A DNA stretch of 64,000 nt from Nocardia vermiculata NBRC 100427 (GTDB lineage: Bacteria; Actinomycetota; Actinomycetes; Mycobacteriales; Mycobacteriaceae). The stretch covers positions 1 through 64,000 of the forward strand of contig NZ_BDCA01000010.1 in NCBI RefSeq assembly GCF_001613265.1, read 5' to 3'. Shown here in pieces: positions 17,125 through 32,100 of the stretch. The notes beneath the pieces were generated by a model, which did no database searches, was not told the DNA's origin, and was given only the letters and a program-made list of their open reading frames with translations. Numbering within the stretch: position 1 is the stretch's first letter; every line of letters begins with the position of its first letter. The position numbers and the translations under genes are program-made.

Positions 17125-20100
17125 TCACGACCGGCCCGATCGCTCGGTTCGATCGCCGTTCGCGCCGGTCAGCACTCGTGCCAGCTGCGGACCGAGTGCG
17201 GCCAGCGCGGGCGGTGAGGTCATCTGGTCGTGATCGACGTCGATGCGACGATCCACGATCTCACCCTCGATGTAATCGCGCCAGTTCTGCGCCGCGGTGT
17301 CGTGTCCGGCGGCACTGAAATAATCCAATCGGCCGCGATATACATCCGGCCGATGCTCGGCGATCAATTCCGCGGACCGGACCGCACTGCGATAAATGCG
17401 ACGCACCCGTTCGGGAGTCAACACGGCCATATCCGCCGGGATGGTCGCGTGCAGCGCCGCTACCGCTTCCTCGCTGAGATCATGGATATCACCGTCGCCG
17501 ACCAGGGATTCGGCCCCGATGCCGATCTCGGCCAGCGCCTCCCGGATGGCGGTGCGGAAATCGGCGACGTCGATCTCGGCGTGCGAGTCCAGCATGACCA
17601 CACTCGCCACCTGCTCCCCCGCCGCCTGCAGGGTCGTCGCGATCGCATGCGCGAGCACACCGCCCAGCGACCAGCCGAGCAGGTGATACGGCCCGTGCGG
17701 CTGCACCGCCTTGATCTCGGCCACATAGCGATCGGCCATCTCCTGCAGCGAGCGCGGCAGATATCCGTCCTCCGACAGCGCCGGCGACTGGATGCCCAGT
17801 ACCGGCCGATCCTCCACATAGCGGTTCAGCCCGGCGTAGCACCAGGACAGGCCGTACATCGGGTGGATACAGAACAGCGGTTCGGCCTCGCCCTCGGCCC
17901 GGATCGGCAACAGCACACCCAGCGCCGCATCCGATTCCCCGTCGTAGTCGTGCTCGTCGCTCATCGCGGTGAGCACCCGCCCGGTCAATGCCGCGACGGT
18001 CGAGCCCAGGAAGAACCACTGCACCCGGACCTCGACGCCGGTGAGCGTACGCAGCCGGCTCACCGCGCGGGTGGCCACCAGCGAATTACCACCCAGGTCG
18101 AAGAAATCGTCGTCCAGACCGACCCGCTCGACCTCCAGCACCTCGGCGAACACATCCGCGATCGTCTGCTCCAGCGGAGTGGACGGGGCCCGGTAGGGAC
18201 GACCGGTGAACTGCGGTACCGGCAACGCCTTGCGGTCGAGTTTGCCGGTGCTGCCCAGCGGCAGTTCCGCGAGCACCACGACCGCCGCCGGAACCATGTA
18301 GGCGGGCAGCGATTCCCGCGCGTAGGCCAGCAGTTGTTCCTCGTCGATGTCGTCGCCGACCGGCACCACGTAGGCGACCAGCCGATCACCGGACTGCTGT
18401 CGCACCAGCGACACCACCGCGTGCCGTACCGGCGCGAATCCGGCCAGCACCGACTCGATCTCACCGAGTTCGATGCGTTGCCCGCGCAGCTTGATCTGGA
18501 AGTCGCTGCGACCCAGATACTCCAGGGCGGGCCCGCCGGTGCTCTCGCGCCAGCGCACGATATCGCCGGTGCGGTAGAGCCGCTCGCCACCCGCGTCCGC
18601 CACGAAGCGCTCGGCGGTCAGCGCCGCCGACCCCAGGTAGCCGCGGGCCAGCTGCACGCCTGCCACATAGAGCTCACCGGGCGATCCGAGCGGCACCGGA
18701 CGCAACTGCCGATCCAGCACGTGCACCCGGGTGTTGGCGACCGGTGTACCGATCGGCACCGCCGCGGCACCGGATTCGCCGACCGGCCAGGCGGTGACCA
18801 CCGTGGCCTCGGCAGGTCCGTACCAGTTCACCAGCTGCGTGCCGGAGAGCGTGGACCGGAACCGCTGCGCGGTCTCACCGGAGAGCGCCTCACCCGCCGC
18901 GAAGACCCGTCGCAGCGACGGATATCCCTGGGCCACCGACGGGTTTGCGGCCGGGTCCAGGAAGGCGTCCAGCATCGACGGCACGAAATGCACCGAGGTG
19001 ACCGAGCGCTGGGTGACGACCCGGGACAGATATGCCGGGTCACGGTGCCCGTCGGGTTCGGCGACCACGATCGCGGCACCGGTCTGCAACGGCCAGAACA
19101 ACTCCCATGTCGAGATGTCGAAGGTGATCGGCGTCTTGTGCAACACCACATCGGTGGTGTCGTGCGGATAGGTGCGCTGCGCCCAGCGGAACTGGTTGGT
19201 CATCTGCCGATGGGTGATCACCACCCCCTTGGGGCGCCCGGTCGACCCCGACGTGTGCATCACGTAGGCCACCGCGTCGGAGTGGACCACCGGGAACTCC
19301 ATCGTGGCAAGCGATTCCGTCTCGGTGCCGAGACCGGTGATATCGACGATCGGAATCCCGCTGCCGGTGCGGAAGCCGTCTCGTTCGGTGGTCAGTACGC
19401 AGACCGGCCGTGCGTTGCCGAGAACGAATTCGTTGCGATCGGCCGGGTGATCCGGATCGACGGGGACGTACCCCGCGCCCGCGCGCAGCACCGCATAGAT
19501 GCCCACCACCAGGTCCACCGACCGGCGCATGGCCACGGCGACCAGTGCGTTCGGCTCCACTCCGCGGCCCATCAGTTCCGCGGCCAGCGACCGTGACCGC
19601 AGGTCGAGTTCACGGTAGGTCAGGACGGTATCGCCGAAATACACGGCCGGCGCGTCCGGCGTCCGGTCCACCTGCGCGTCGAACAAGCTCAGCAACGTGG
19701 CGTCGTCGCGCAGGCGCGGCAGGTCGGTGGCGTTACGGGCCGCCAGCGCGGCCCGCTCACCGTCGAGCAGTGCGTCCACCTCGGCCACCCGGGCCTGCGG
19801 CGTCCGAGTAAAACTCCCGAGGAGCGCGGCCAGCCGTTGCGACAGCGCTTGGGCCACATCGGGTTCGAACACATCGCGCAAATACTTCAGCGAGATACGC
19901 AACTGGTTGTCCAGCACCACGATCACGGTCACCGGGTAGTGGGTGCCGTTGACGGCGCCGATCCCGGTGACGTGCATGCCGTCGATCGAACCGACCCGGT
20001 CCAGCCCTTCCCGATCGATCGGGAAGGATTCGAACACCACCAGCGAATCGAACAGCCCGTCCACGCCGACGGCCTGCTGGATATCACTGAGTCCGAGGTA

Positions 20101-23100
20101 GTGGTAGTCCAGCAGTGCGGCCTGTTCGGCCTGCAGCTGTCCCAGCAGACCGGCCAGGGTGTCACCGGCATCCAAGCGGACCCGTACCGGGATCGCGTTG
20201 AGGAACAGACCGACCATGCTCTCCACGCCCGGCAGCGCCGGTGGACGGCCGGAGACGGTGGCACCGAAGACGACATCGTCACGATCGGTGCTGCGACCGA
20301 TCAGCAGCCCCCATGCCGCCTGCACCACCGTGTTCACGGTGACACCCAAATGCGCTGCGAGCCTGGTCAGCTCGGTCGTCTCGGCCACCGACAGCTCGAA
20401 ACCGACCTCACCCGTCCCGGCGGAGATCTCGCGGCCCGGATCCACCGGCGCCAGCGGCGTGGGCTCGGTGATCCCCGCCAGCGCGTGCCGCCACTCGGTG
20501 CGCGCCGCCGCGGGATCCTGGGCCACGAGCCAGCGCAGGTAGTCACCGTAGGAACGCACCGGCGGCAGGTGCGCCGGATCCGCCCCGACCGCATACGCGG
20601 TCAGCAGCTCCTGCATGAGCAGCGGCGTCGACCAGCCGTCGAGCAGAATGTGGTGACTGGTCACCAGCATCCGATACGCGTCCGGGGCCAACCGGAACAG
20701 CGTGAAGCGCAGCAGCGGCGCCCGATCCATCCGGAACCGCACCCCACAGTCGATACCGGCCAGCCGTCGCGCCTCCGCCTCGGCGGCGTCGGGGTCCAGG
20801 CCGGTGAGGTCTACGGTCCGCCACGGCACGTCTTCGTGCCCGACGACGACCTGCACCGCATCTCCGGCGGTGTCGGCGGCGAAGGCGACGCGCAGATTGT
20901 CGTGCCGGTCCAGCACCGTCTGTGCCGCGGCCTGCAACCGGTACTGGTCCACGGCGCCGGCCAGGTCGACGGTGAACTGGGTGATGTACACATCGGTCGA
21001 AGTGTCGGCGAGCAACGCGTGGAACAACATTCCCGACTGCAGCGGAGTGACCGGCCAGATATCGGTCAGGTTCGGATACTCGTCGGACAGCTTCGCTACG
21101 TCCGCGGTGTCCAGGTGCACCAGCGCGAAATCGGAGGCGGTGTAGCCACCGGCATCCGGATGGGTGCCGTGCTCGGCCAGACCACCCAGTGCCCGGACCC
21201 ACTGCCCCGCGAACTCCTTGATCTGTTCGGCGGAGAAGACCACTGCCGCGTAGTCGAAGCGGGCCATGAGCCCGTCGTCGGTCGCCTCGACGGTGATATC
21301 GAGCAACACGTCGGCGGCGCGCAGGCGAGAATGAGGTTGTGCCGGACGCAGGTCGCGATACCGGAACGCGGTGCGGCCCTGCGGCATCGACTCGAGCACC
21401 GGGCCGACTGCGGCATCGAGATAGCGCAGCAGCGCATATCCGGTGCCCGCGCGTGGCACCGCGCGCCGCAATTCCTTGATCTGGACGAGGGCGTCCCCGG
21501 CAGCGGGTCCACCGACCAGTGCGTCGTCGAGGTCCAGGCCGTCCAGCGCGACCGGGAGCGGATAGGCGGCGGTGAAACCACCGACGACTCCGGCGGCATC
21601 GGCGCCGGCCGGGATCCGCTCGTCGGCCGGTACCTGCACCACGCTCCCGATCAGGTCGGAGGCGCTGCCCCGGGCGCCCGGCTGTTGCGCCAGGGCGAAC
21701 GCGGTGAGCAGCACATCGTCCACCTCGGCGTGGTAGGCGCGGGCGACAGCCGCGACGGCGGCGGCGCCTTCGGCTGTGATGACCAGGGAAACACGGCCAC
21801 GGTTCGACAGATCGAGCCCGGCGACGGGTGCATCGGCGGGTGCCGAGGCGAGTCGGCGCCGCCACCAATCGAGTTCGGCCGCGGTGTCGGCCGCGGCCAC
21901 CTCCGCCGCCAGGGTGTGTGCGAGGTCGATCGGACCGGATCGGGGTGCGGTCACCACGGGGCGGTCCGCGGTCCAGGCGGCGGTCAGTTCATCGATCAGG
22001 ATGCGCCAGGAGGTGTCGTCGACGACCAGCCGGCCGGCCGCCACCACCAGCCGGCTCTCGGCAGGAGTCCGGTCGGCCGGGTCGGTCGGCGCGATCAGCG
22101 CGAAGGCGATGTTGCGGCCGGTGGCCGGATCCAGATTCGCGCCGAGCGACCGCACCGCGAGGTCCACCGCTTCCGGACCGGGGGCGAACCGGCGGAGTGC
22201 GGCCGCGGCGGGCGCATCGGGGATCACCAGTGTCCGGTCCGCTTTGTCGAGCCGGGCCGAGAGGATCGGATGCCGCTCGAGCACTCCGGTCGCCGCGGCC
22301 TGAAGCCGGTCCGCAGTGCAACCGGCCGGGACGGCGAGCGTGATCGCCCGGAAGGCCTGACCGGACGGATCGGCGCGGAGCAAGCGGATCGCGGCGGGCG
22401 GCAACGGCATCGGGCCGGTCCGTACCGCGGCGGGGGCGGCGGTCTGCGTGGTCGCCGTGCGCGCGAGCGCTTCGACCGTCCGCGCGGCGAAAACGTCCCG
22501 CGGGGAGAAGTGGACTCCCCGGGCCCGCGCTCGCGACACCACCTGAATGGAGACGATGCTGTCGCCACCGAGGGCGAAGAAGTCGTCGTCGGCGCCGACC
22601 CGCGCGATACCGAGGACCTCGCCGATCACCTCGGCGATGACGTTTTCGGCGGGAGTGCGCGGCGCGCGATAGCGCGTGGCCTCGAGTACCGGCTCGGGCA
22701 ACGCCTTGCGATCGAGCTTGCCCACCGGAGTCAGTGGCAGCTCGTTCAGCACGGTGATCGCCGAGGGCACCATATGCGGTGGCAGTTCCGCCGCGGCGTA
22801 CTCGGTCAGCGCCGCGGAGTCGATGCCGTGTCCGGGCACGACGAGCACGTACGCAATGAGAATTGTTGCGCCCGCATCGGTTCGTTGCCCCATGGTGATC
22901 GCGAATTCCACATCCGGATGCCGGCCCAGCACCGCATCGATCTCACCGAGCTCGATCCGGAAACCACGAATCTTCACCTGGAAATCGGTACGGCCCACAT
23001 AATCCAGCTCCCACGGCACCTCCGCCCGAGCGACATTGCCCGCACGCTGCTCCGGCTCGGCCCACCAGCGCACCACATCACCCGTGCGGTACATCCGCGC

Positions 23101-26100
23101 TCCCGGCGCACCCCACGGGTTGGGCACGAAACGCTCGGCCGTGAGACCGGGCCGATGCCGGTAACCGCGCGCCACACCACCACCGGCCAGGTACAGCTCG
23201 CCCGCCACCCCCGGGGGTACCGGATTCAGCGCGCTGTCGAGCACCAGCGCCGACATGCCGTGCACCGGGGCACCGATGGTGATGTGCCGCTGCGGATCAA
23301 GGTGTGCGAACGAGGAGATGATGGTGGTTTCGGTCGGACCGTAACCGTTGAGGTAGGTCCGCCCGGGCTGCCATTTGGCGAGCAGCTCCGGCGTGGTCAC
23401 ATCACCACCCACCGACGCCACCAGCAACTGCTCCTGATCAGCCGGATCCATCGTGCCCAGCACCGCCGGCGTGATGATCGTGTGCGTCACACCCTCACTA
23501 CGCACCAACTCCGCCAGATCCGGGCCACCGACGATCTCGGCGGGAGTGATCACCAGGGTGGCACCGGTGGCGAACGCGCAGATCCATTCCAGCACCGACG
23601 GATCGAAACTCGGCGAGCAGATGTGCAGGAACCGATGCTGCGGCTCCAGCTCGTACAGGCTCGTCGCCACCTCGGCCAGACCGCCCAGGCCGGCATGGGT
23701 GACCGTGACGCCCTTGGGTTTACCGGTCGATCCCGAGGTGTAGATGACATAGGCCGGATGCGCCATGTGCAGCGGGGAGATCCGGTCCGCATCGGTCACC
23801 GGCAGCGGCGATTGGGGCGCGACCAGTCGTCCGGTGGAGGCGGCATCGAGGACCAGCCAGTCCACGTCCGCGGGCAGATCGCCGGCGAACTGCGAGGTCG
23901 TCACGCCGATCACCGCACCGGAGTCGGTGAGCATATGGCGCACCCGGTCCTGCGGATAGCTCGGATCCACGGGGACGTGCGCACCACCGGCCTTGCTGAT
24001 CGCCAGCACGGCCAGCACCATCTCGAACGACCGCGGCAGCGCGACCGCGACCAACTGCTCCGGTCCCACCCCCTGACCGATCAGGGCCCGGGCGAGCTTC
24101 GAGGACGCGTCGTCGAGGTCGCCGTAGCTGATCGAGCGCCCGTGATACCGCACCGCGGTGCGCTGCCGTCCCCACTGGATACCGCGAGTCAGCAGGTCCG
24201 GCAGTAGCGCGGTGGCCATCACGTCGTCGTCGTGCACCCGGGTGAGGACGTGGTATTCCTCGTCACCGAGCAACGGCAGCGCACCAACCGCACGCTCCGG
24301 GTCGGCCGCGATCGCCGCCAGCATACGAGTGAACCGCTGCGCGAAGACCCGCACCGTCGCCTCGTCGAAAAGATCCTCGGCATAGGAGAATTCGCCTCCC
24401 ATACCGCCCCGGCCACCGATCGCTTCCCGGATCGTCAGCGACAGGTCGAATTTCTCCGTGGTGGCGGCCGGATTCAGCGCCGAGAACCGCACCTCGGGCA
24501 GTTCGAAGGTGGTCTCCGGCAAGTTCTCGAACGACAGCGCCACCTGGAACAACGGATGCCGGGCGGTGGAACGTTCCGGAGCCAGCGCCTCGACCAGCCG
24601 CTCGAACGGGATATCGGCATGGGCGAAGGCACGAAGATCGGTGTCGCGGTTGGCGTTCAGCAGTTCGGTGAAGGTGGCGCCGGGGGTGACCCGGCTCCGC
24701 AGCACCAGCGTATTGACGAACATGCCGATCAGATCGTCGAGTTCGGGTTCGCCGCGGCCTGCGATGGGTGCGCCGATGGCGATGTCCTCGGTGCCCGACA
24801 TGCGGGCCAGAAACACTGCCAGGGCGGTGTGGACCACCATGAACAGCGTCGCATTGTGCTGCTGTGCCAGGGCGGTGAGCCCGGCGTGCACATCCGGTTC
24901 AACGGTGAAGTCGACCTTACCGCCGGCGAAGCTCTGCACCGGTGGGCGTGGGCGGTCGGTGGGCAACGTCAGCTCGTCCGGAACCTCGGCGAGTTCGGCA
25001 GTCCAGTAGGCCAATTGCGTCGCGGCCGCCGATTCCGGATCGTCCTCGGAGCCGAGCGCCGCACGCTGCCACAACGCGAAGTCCGCATACTGGATCGGCA
25101 ACGGTGACCACGACGGCGCCGAACCTTCGGACCGTGCCAGGTAGGCCGTCATCAGATCCCGGGTCAGCGGCCCCATCGACCAGCCGTCGGCGGCGATGTG
25201 GTGGGCCACGAAGACCAGCACGTATTCCCCGGCGGACAACTGGAACAGCTGGATTCGGAACGGAACCTCGGTGGTCACGTCGAAGCCGGCCGCGACCTGC
25301 CGGCCCACCTCGTGTGCGACCCGTTCCTCACCGATCCGGATCGGCTCCAGATCGAGTTCGACGTCGGCGGCCGCGAGGATCCGCTGGCGCACACCCCCGG
25401 ATTCGGTCTCGGGGTAGACGGTGCGCAGTACCTCGTGCCGAGTCACCAGATCCGCCACGGCGTGGCGCAGCGCGGCGACATCCAGCGCACCGGACAGCCG
25501 GATCGCCACCGGAATGTTGTATACCGTTGCCGTGGTGTCGAATTGGTTGAGGAACCACATTCGCTGCTGCGCATAGGACAGTGGAACCGACTCGGGACGC
25601 GGTCCCGCGCTCAGCGGAGTGCGCGACCGTTCGGACCCGCCCCGTTCCACCCGGGCCGCGAGTGCGCCCACGGTCGATGCCTCGAACAGTGCCCGCACCG
25701 GAACCCGAAGGTCCAGCGCGGCGCCGATCCGGGCGGCGACCTGAGTGGCGAGCAGCGAGTTGCCGCCCAGCGCGAAGAAGTCGTCGTCGAGTCCGACCCG
25801 GCCGGCACCGAGCACCTCCGCGAAGGTTGCCGCCACGATCTCCTCGGCCGGAGTCGCGGGCGCGCGGTAGGCGGTGCTCTCGAACTCCGGGTCCGGCAGT
25901 GCCTTGCGGTCGAGTTTGCCGTTCACCGACAGCGGCAGGGCGTCGAGCACCACGAACGCGGCCGGCACCATGTAGTTCGGCAGTGTGGCACCGACCGCCG
26001 ACTTCACCTGTGCCACATCGAGTTCGCGATCGGCGGACACCAGATAGGCCACCAGCCGGTCACCGGTACGCGGATCGGACTTCGCCACCACCGCGGCCTG

Positions 26101-29100
26101 CGCCAATTGCGGCATGCGCAGCAGTGCGGCCTCGATCTCACCGAGCTCGATCCGGAAACCGCGCACCTTCACCTGGAAGTCGGTGCGGCCGCGGTATTCC
26201 AGTTCGCCGGTTCGGGTCCAGGCCACCAGATCGCCGGTGCGGTACATCCGGGTGCCGGCACCGGACGGGTCGGCCACGAAGCGGTCGGCGGTCAGATCGG
26301 CGCGACCGAAGTAGCCGCGTGCCAGCTGGGCGCCGGCCAGATACAGCTCACCCGGGACACCCGGCGGCACCGGCCGCAGCCGCGAATCCAGGACGTGCAC
26401 ACGGCTGTTCCACTCGGGCACCCCGATCGGCACCGACAGCTGGTCCGCCGCGACGACCCGGTGGGCGGTGATCGAGACGGCGGCCTCGGTGGGCCCGTAC
26501 AGGTTGTACAGCCGCACCTCGGGGCGGTCCTTGCGGAAGCGCTGCGCGAGCGCGGCCGGCAGCGCCTCACCGATGGCGAGTACCCGTCGCAGCGGGGTGG
26601 GTGTCCGTACGCCCGAACGCGATTCCACCAGCAACGCGTCCAGCATCGACGGCACCACGTGCAGTGTGGTGACGCCCTCGCGCCGGATCAGTTCGTTGAG
26701 ATAGGCCGGATCGCGATGCCCGTCGGCGGTGGCTACCACCAGGCGAGCTCCCGACACCGCCGCGGACCAGAACTCCCATACCGACAGGTCGAAGGTGGCC
26801 GCAGTCTTCAGCAGCACCACATCGCCTGCGCCGAGGCCGAATTCGGCGGTCTTCCAGACCAGCTGATTCACGATCGCGGCGTGCGCGACCGCGACTCCCT
26901 TGGGGCGCCCGGTCGAGCCGGAGGTGAAGATGATGTAGGCGGTGTGCTGTGGCAGGAGCGGCGCGAGGCGATCGGCGTCGGTCACCGGCCGTCCGGACAG
27001 CCCGCCGAGATCGAGTTCGTCCAGCAGCACCACATCGTCGCGAGCGCTGTCGCGACCGGCATCGGCCAGGTCCGGCATGGACTGCGAGCGCCCGCGCCAA
27101 TCGCGGGCCACCGCGGTCGATTCCGTCGCCAGCGCCCGGCCCGGTAGCGGCGGAACGGCGGAGGTGGACAGCACACACACCGGTGCCGCGGAATCGAGGA
27201 TGTACCCGGTGCGTTCGGCGGGTTGATCCGGATCGACCGGCACATAGGCGCCACCGGCCGCCGATACCGCGTACATCGCGACGACCAGATCGATGCCACG
27301 CGGGAGCGCCAGCGCGACCCGGGACTCCGGGCCGACCCCGAGCGAGATCAGATGACGGGCCAGGCGATTGACTCGTTTGCCGAGCTCGCTGTAGGACAGT
27401 TGGACGCGTCCGCCGGCGTCGGCGACCAGCGCCACCGATCCCGGGTGCGCGGCCACTGTCGTCGCCAGCAGATCCGGCAGGGTGGCCGCGGCCACCGGGC
27501 GCACCGTCCCCACCGCGGCCCGCTCCAGGTCCGCGCGTTCGGAGCCGGTGAGGATGTCGAGGTCGCCGACCGGTGCGGTGGCGTCGGCCACCACACCCGC
27601 CAGCAACAGCGACAGCCGCTCGGCGATCGCGGCGGCATTCGCCGCATCGAACAGATCCGTGGCGTAGGTGAGGAACCCGCCGATACCGGCCGGGTCCCCG
27701 TCCTCGGTGTAGGAGTCGGCGACGATCAGGTGCAGGTCGAATTGCGAGACGTCGAGGTCGGCGTCGACTCCGGCCACACTCAGGCCGGGCAGCTCCAACG
27801 CCGTCTGCGCCACGTTCTGGAACGACAGCCCGACCTGGAACAGCGGATGGTGTGCGGTCGATCGGGGCGGGTTCAGTACCTCGACCAGCCGCTCGAACGG
27901 AATATCGGCATGCGCGAACGCCTGCAGGTCGGTTTCGCGCTGGCGGGCCAGCAGATCGGTGAACGACTCGCCGCGGTCGACGCGGGTGCGGAACACCACG
28001 GTGTTGACGAACATGCCGATCAGATCGTCCAGTTCGGCCTCGCCGCGACCGGCCACCGGACTACCGACGGCGATATCGTCACCGCCGGACAGGCGTGAGA
28101 GCAGCACCGCGAATGCCGAATGCACCACCATGAACAGGGTCGCCCCGTGCGCATGCGCCAGCTCCAGCAGGCCGGCGTGCACCTCGGGCGCGATGCGCAC
28201 ATCGACCCGGGCCCCGGCCAGGGTCGCTACCGGCGGCCGCGGCCGGTCGGTCGGTAGTTCCAGCACATCGGGCAAACCGGCGAGCTCGCGCTGCCAGTAG
28301 GAGATCTGCTGGGCCGCAATGGAGCCCGGTTCGGACTCGGAGCCGAGCACGGCGCGCTGCCAGAGCGCGTAGTCGGCGTACTGCACCCGTAGCGGTGTCC
28401 ATTCCGGTGCCGCGCCGACGGTGCGGGCGGCGTAGGCGGTCATGACGTCGCGGACCAGCGGTCCCATCGAGGACGCGTCGGCGGCGATGTGGTGCACCAC
28501 CACGGCGAGGACGTATTCGCGGCGTGAGCCCGGTGCCGGATCGGTCACCTCGAGCAGGCGCACCCGCAGCGGGACTTCCGCGGTGACATCGAAAGGCGTT
28601 GCGGCCAGGTCGTACACGGCCTGTGCCACATCGGCTGCGGCACTGCGCTCCGGATCCAGGCCCAGCCGGGTGTCGGCGGGCAGGATCACCTGCACCGGTC
28701 CCTGCGGGGTCTCCGGGTAGACGGTGCGCAGCACCTCGTGCCGGGCGAGTACGTCGTCGAGCGCTGCGGCCAGCGCTGCCACATCCAGGCTGCCGGTCAG
28801 CCGCAGCGCGAACGGCAGGTTGTAGGCGGCCGCACCGGTCTGCTCCTCGGACGCGGCGGCGTCGGCATCCTCGTATTGGTCGAATCGGTTGAGGAACCAC
28901 ATGCGTTGCTGTGCCAGCGACAGCGGCAGCACGTCCGGGCGTTGGATCGAACCGAGTTCGACACCGCGCCGGGTGTGGGTCTGCGATTCCAGTGTGGCGG
29001 CCAGCGCGGTGACCGTGGGGGTTTCGAACAGTGCCCGCACCGGTACCCGGCCGCCGACCGCGGCACCGAGGCGAGCCACCACCTGCGTGGCGACCAGTGA

Positions 29101-32100
29101 GTTGCCGCCCAGAGCGAAGAAGTCGTCGTCGGCACCGACGCGCTCCAGCCCGAGCACGGACCCGAACACCTCGGCGACGATCTCCTCGACCGGTGTGCGG
29201 GGCGCCCGGAATGTACTGCTGCTGAACGTGGGTTCCGGCAGGGCCTTGCGGTCGAGTTTGCCGCTGGCGTTGAGCGGGAACGCGTCGAGTACCGTCACCA
29301 CCGACGGAATCATGTAGGCCGGAAGCGAATCCGTGACGCCGCGGCGCAGCCGTTCCGGATCGAGGGCGGTGTTCGGCTGGGCCACCACATAGGCGACCAG
29401 CTGATCCCCCAGTGTCGAACCCATCACCAGCGCCACCGCCTGGCTCACGCCCGGCAGCGCCAGCAACGCCGTCTCGATCTCGCCGAGCTCGATGCGCTGG
29501 CCGCGGAACTTCACCTGGAAATCGGTGCGGCCGATGTAGTCCAGGCGTGCCGGTCTGGTGTCGTCGGCGGGACGCCACAGCACCAGATCGCCGGTGCGGT
29601 ACATCCGTTCCCCGTTCCCGAAGGGACTGGCCACGAAGCGGTCCGAGGTCAGATCGGGGCGACGCACATATCCGCGGGCCAGTTGGTCACCGGCAAGATA
29701 GAGCTCGCCGGGCACGCCGGCAGGTACCGGGCGCAGCCGCGAATCGAGCACATAGACCCGAGTGTTCCACTGTGGCAAGCCGATCGGAACGCTCGGACGA
29801 TCGGTGTCGGCGACCGGCCAGTAGGTGACCGACACCGCGGCCTCGGTGGGTCCGTACAGGTTGTGGATGCGGGCATCGGAGACCGCATGCACGGCGTCGG
29901 CGGTTTCCGGCGGCAGCGCCTCGCCGATCACGAAGATGTCCTGCAGCGTCGGGCAACTACCGGCCGTGACGTGCGCGGCGAACACGGTGAGCATCGACGG
30001 CACGAAGTCTGTTACCGTAACTCTATGCGCCGCAATAGTTTCCGCGACGTAGATCGGGTCCCGATGGCCGTCGTGGGTCGCGACGACCAGTTCCGCACCG
30101 GCCCGCAGCGGCATGAAGTAGCCCCACAGCGACACATCGAAGGTGGTCGCGGTCTTCTGCAGATACACATCGCCGCTGCCCAGCGGGTAGGCCGCCAGCA
30201 TCCATTCGATCTGATTGTGGATCGCGGCGTGCGAGATCGCGACGCCCTTGGGGCGGCCGGTCGAACCGGAGGTGAAGATCACGTACGCCGGATGGTCGGG
30301 ACGCAGCGGCGACAACAGTTCCGCGGGCCGGATCGGGCTCGGATCGAATCTGCTCAGATCCATGGTGTCCAGGCGAAGCACCGGTATCCGGGAGGGCACA
30401 TCGATCGAATCGGCGACCGTGGTCACGACGCAGACGGGTTTGGCGGTGTCGAGGATGTGCGCGATCCGGTCGGCCGGATGGTCGGGGTCCAGCGGCACGT
30501 AGGCGCCGCCCGCGGCGACGATGGCGTACATGCCGACGACCAGATCCAGCGACCGGCGCACCGCCAGGCCGACCATCGACTCGGGTCGGACACCCCGCGA
30601 AATCAGCAGGCGGGCAAGCTGATTGACCTCGGCGTCGAATTCGGCGTAGGTGAGGCGCTCCCCCTCGTGGACGACGGCCACCGCACCGGGATTACGTGCC
30701 GCGGTACGTCGGTAACCGTCCAGCAGCAGTTCCGGTGCGACCGGATGGCCGGTGTCGTTCCACTCCCGCAGGATCCGGGTCCGCTCGGCCGGGTCGAGCA
30801 GTTCGAGATCGCCGACCGGGCGCGAGGGATTCGCGGCGATACCGTCCAGCACCCGAATCAGGCGGGCGGCATATCCGGCGACAGTGCGCTCGTCGAACAG
30901 ATCCAGCGCATAGGTGAACATCGACGACATTCCGGCGGGCGCACCCGATTCCGTGCGCGGCACCGTCGTCAGCTGCAGGTCGAATTTCGCTACCGCGCCG
31001 TCGAATTCGACGGCCTCGGCCGCCAAGCCGGGCAGCCGCAACTGCGGTCTGGCCATGTTCTGGAAGAACAGTGCCGCCTGGAACAGCGGGTGGTGTGCCT
31101 GCGACCGCACCGGATCGAGCACCTCCACCAGGCGCTCGAACGGCAGCTCGGCGTGGGAGAAAGCCCCCAGATCGGTGTCCTTCACCGCCCCCAGCAGCGC
31201 CTCCACCGTCGCCGCGCCGTCCACCCGCGTGCGCAGCACCAGGGTGTTGACGAACATGCCGACCAGCGCGTCGAGTTCGGCCTCGCCGCGACCGGCCACC
31301 GGAGTGCCGATCGTGATGTCGTCGGTGCCGCTGGAGCGGGCAAGCACGATCGCGAATGCCGCGTGCACGACCATGAACAGCGAGGCGCCGGTGCGCTGCG
31401 CCAGGTCCTCGAGCCGCTGGTGCAACTCCGGCGCGATCTCGAAGCTGTATTCCGCGCCACGCCCCGAGGCCACCTGCGGACGGGGCCGATCGGCCGGCAG
31501 ATCCAGCCGGTCGGGAATGCCGTCGAGCGTCGTGCGCCAGTACTCGATCTGCCGGGCCGCGAGCGAATCCGGATCGTTCTCGTCGCCGAGCAACGCCCGC
31601 TGCCACAGCGCGTAATCGGCGTACTGTACCGGCAACGGGGGCCAGCTGGGCCGGGACCGGTTACGCCGGGCGAGGAAGGCCGCCAACAGGTCTCGGGTGA
31701 AGGGGGCAACCGAGGCGCCGTCGGCGGCGATGTGGTGCACCACGACCGCGACGACGTGATCGTCGGGTGCCAGTTCGGCCACCGCGATCCGCAGCGGTAC
31801 CTGCGCCGCGACATCGAATCCGGCCAGCAGGCGACCGGCCAGCCACTGTGGTAGCTCGTCCTGCGACACCGGCTCGGTGGTCAGTTCCGGAACCGACTGT
31901 TCCGCGGGCAGAATCACCTGGTGGCCGGTGCCGTCGGCGGACGGGTACATGGTGCGCAGGGTTTCGTGGCGCTCGATGACATCACCGATGGCCGCCTGCA
32001 GCGCGGTCACGTTCAGCGCACCGGTGAGCCGGATCGCGAACGGAATGTTGTTGGCCGCCGATTCCGGATCGAATTGATTGAGGAACCACATGCGCTGCTG

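Noticed and set aside
19837..24207. A plus-strand open frame of about 1456 codons opposite NRPS-B, and several similar long frames opposite NRPS-A
   Set aside because: They are antisense shadows of high-GC coding sequence: composition is His/Arg/Gly/Gln-rich, no motif is recognisable, and the opposite strand encodes clear NRPS domains throughout.
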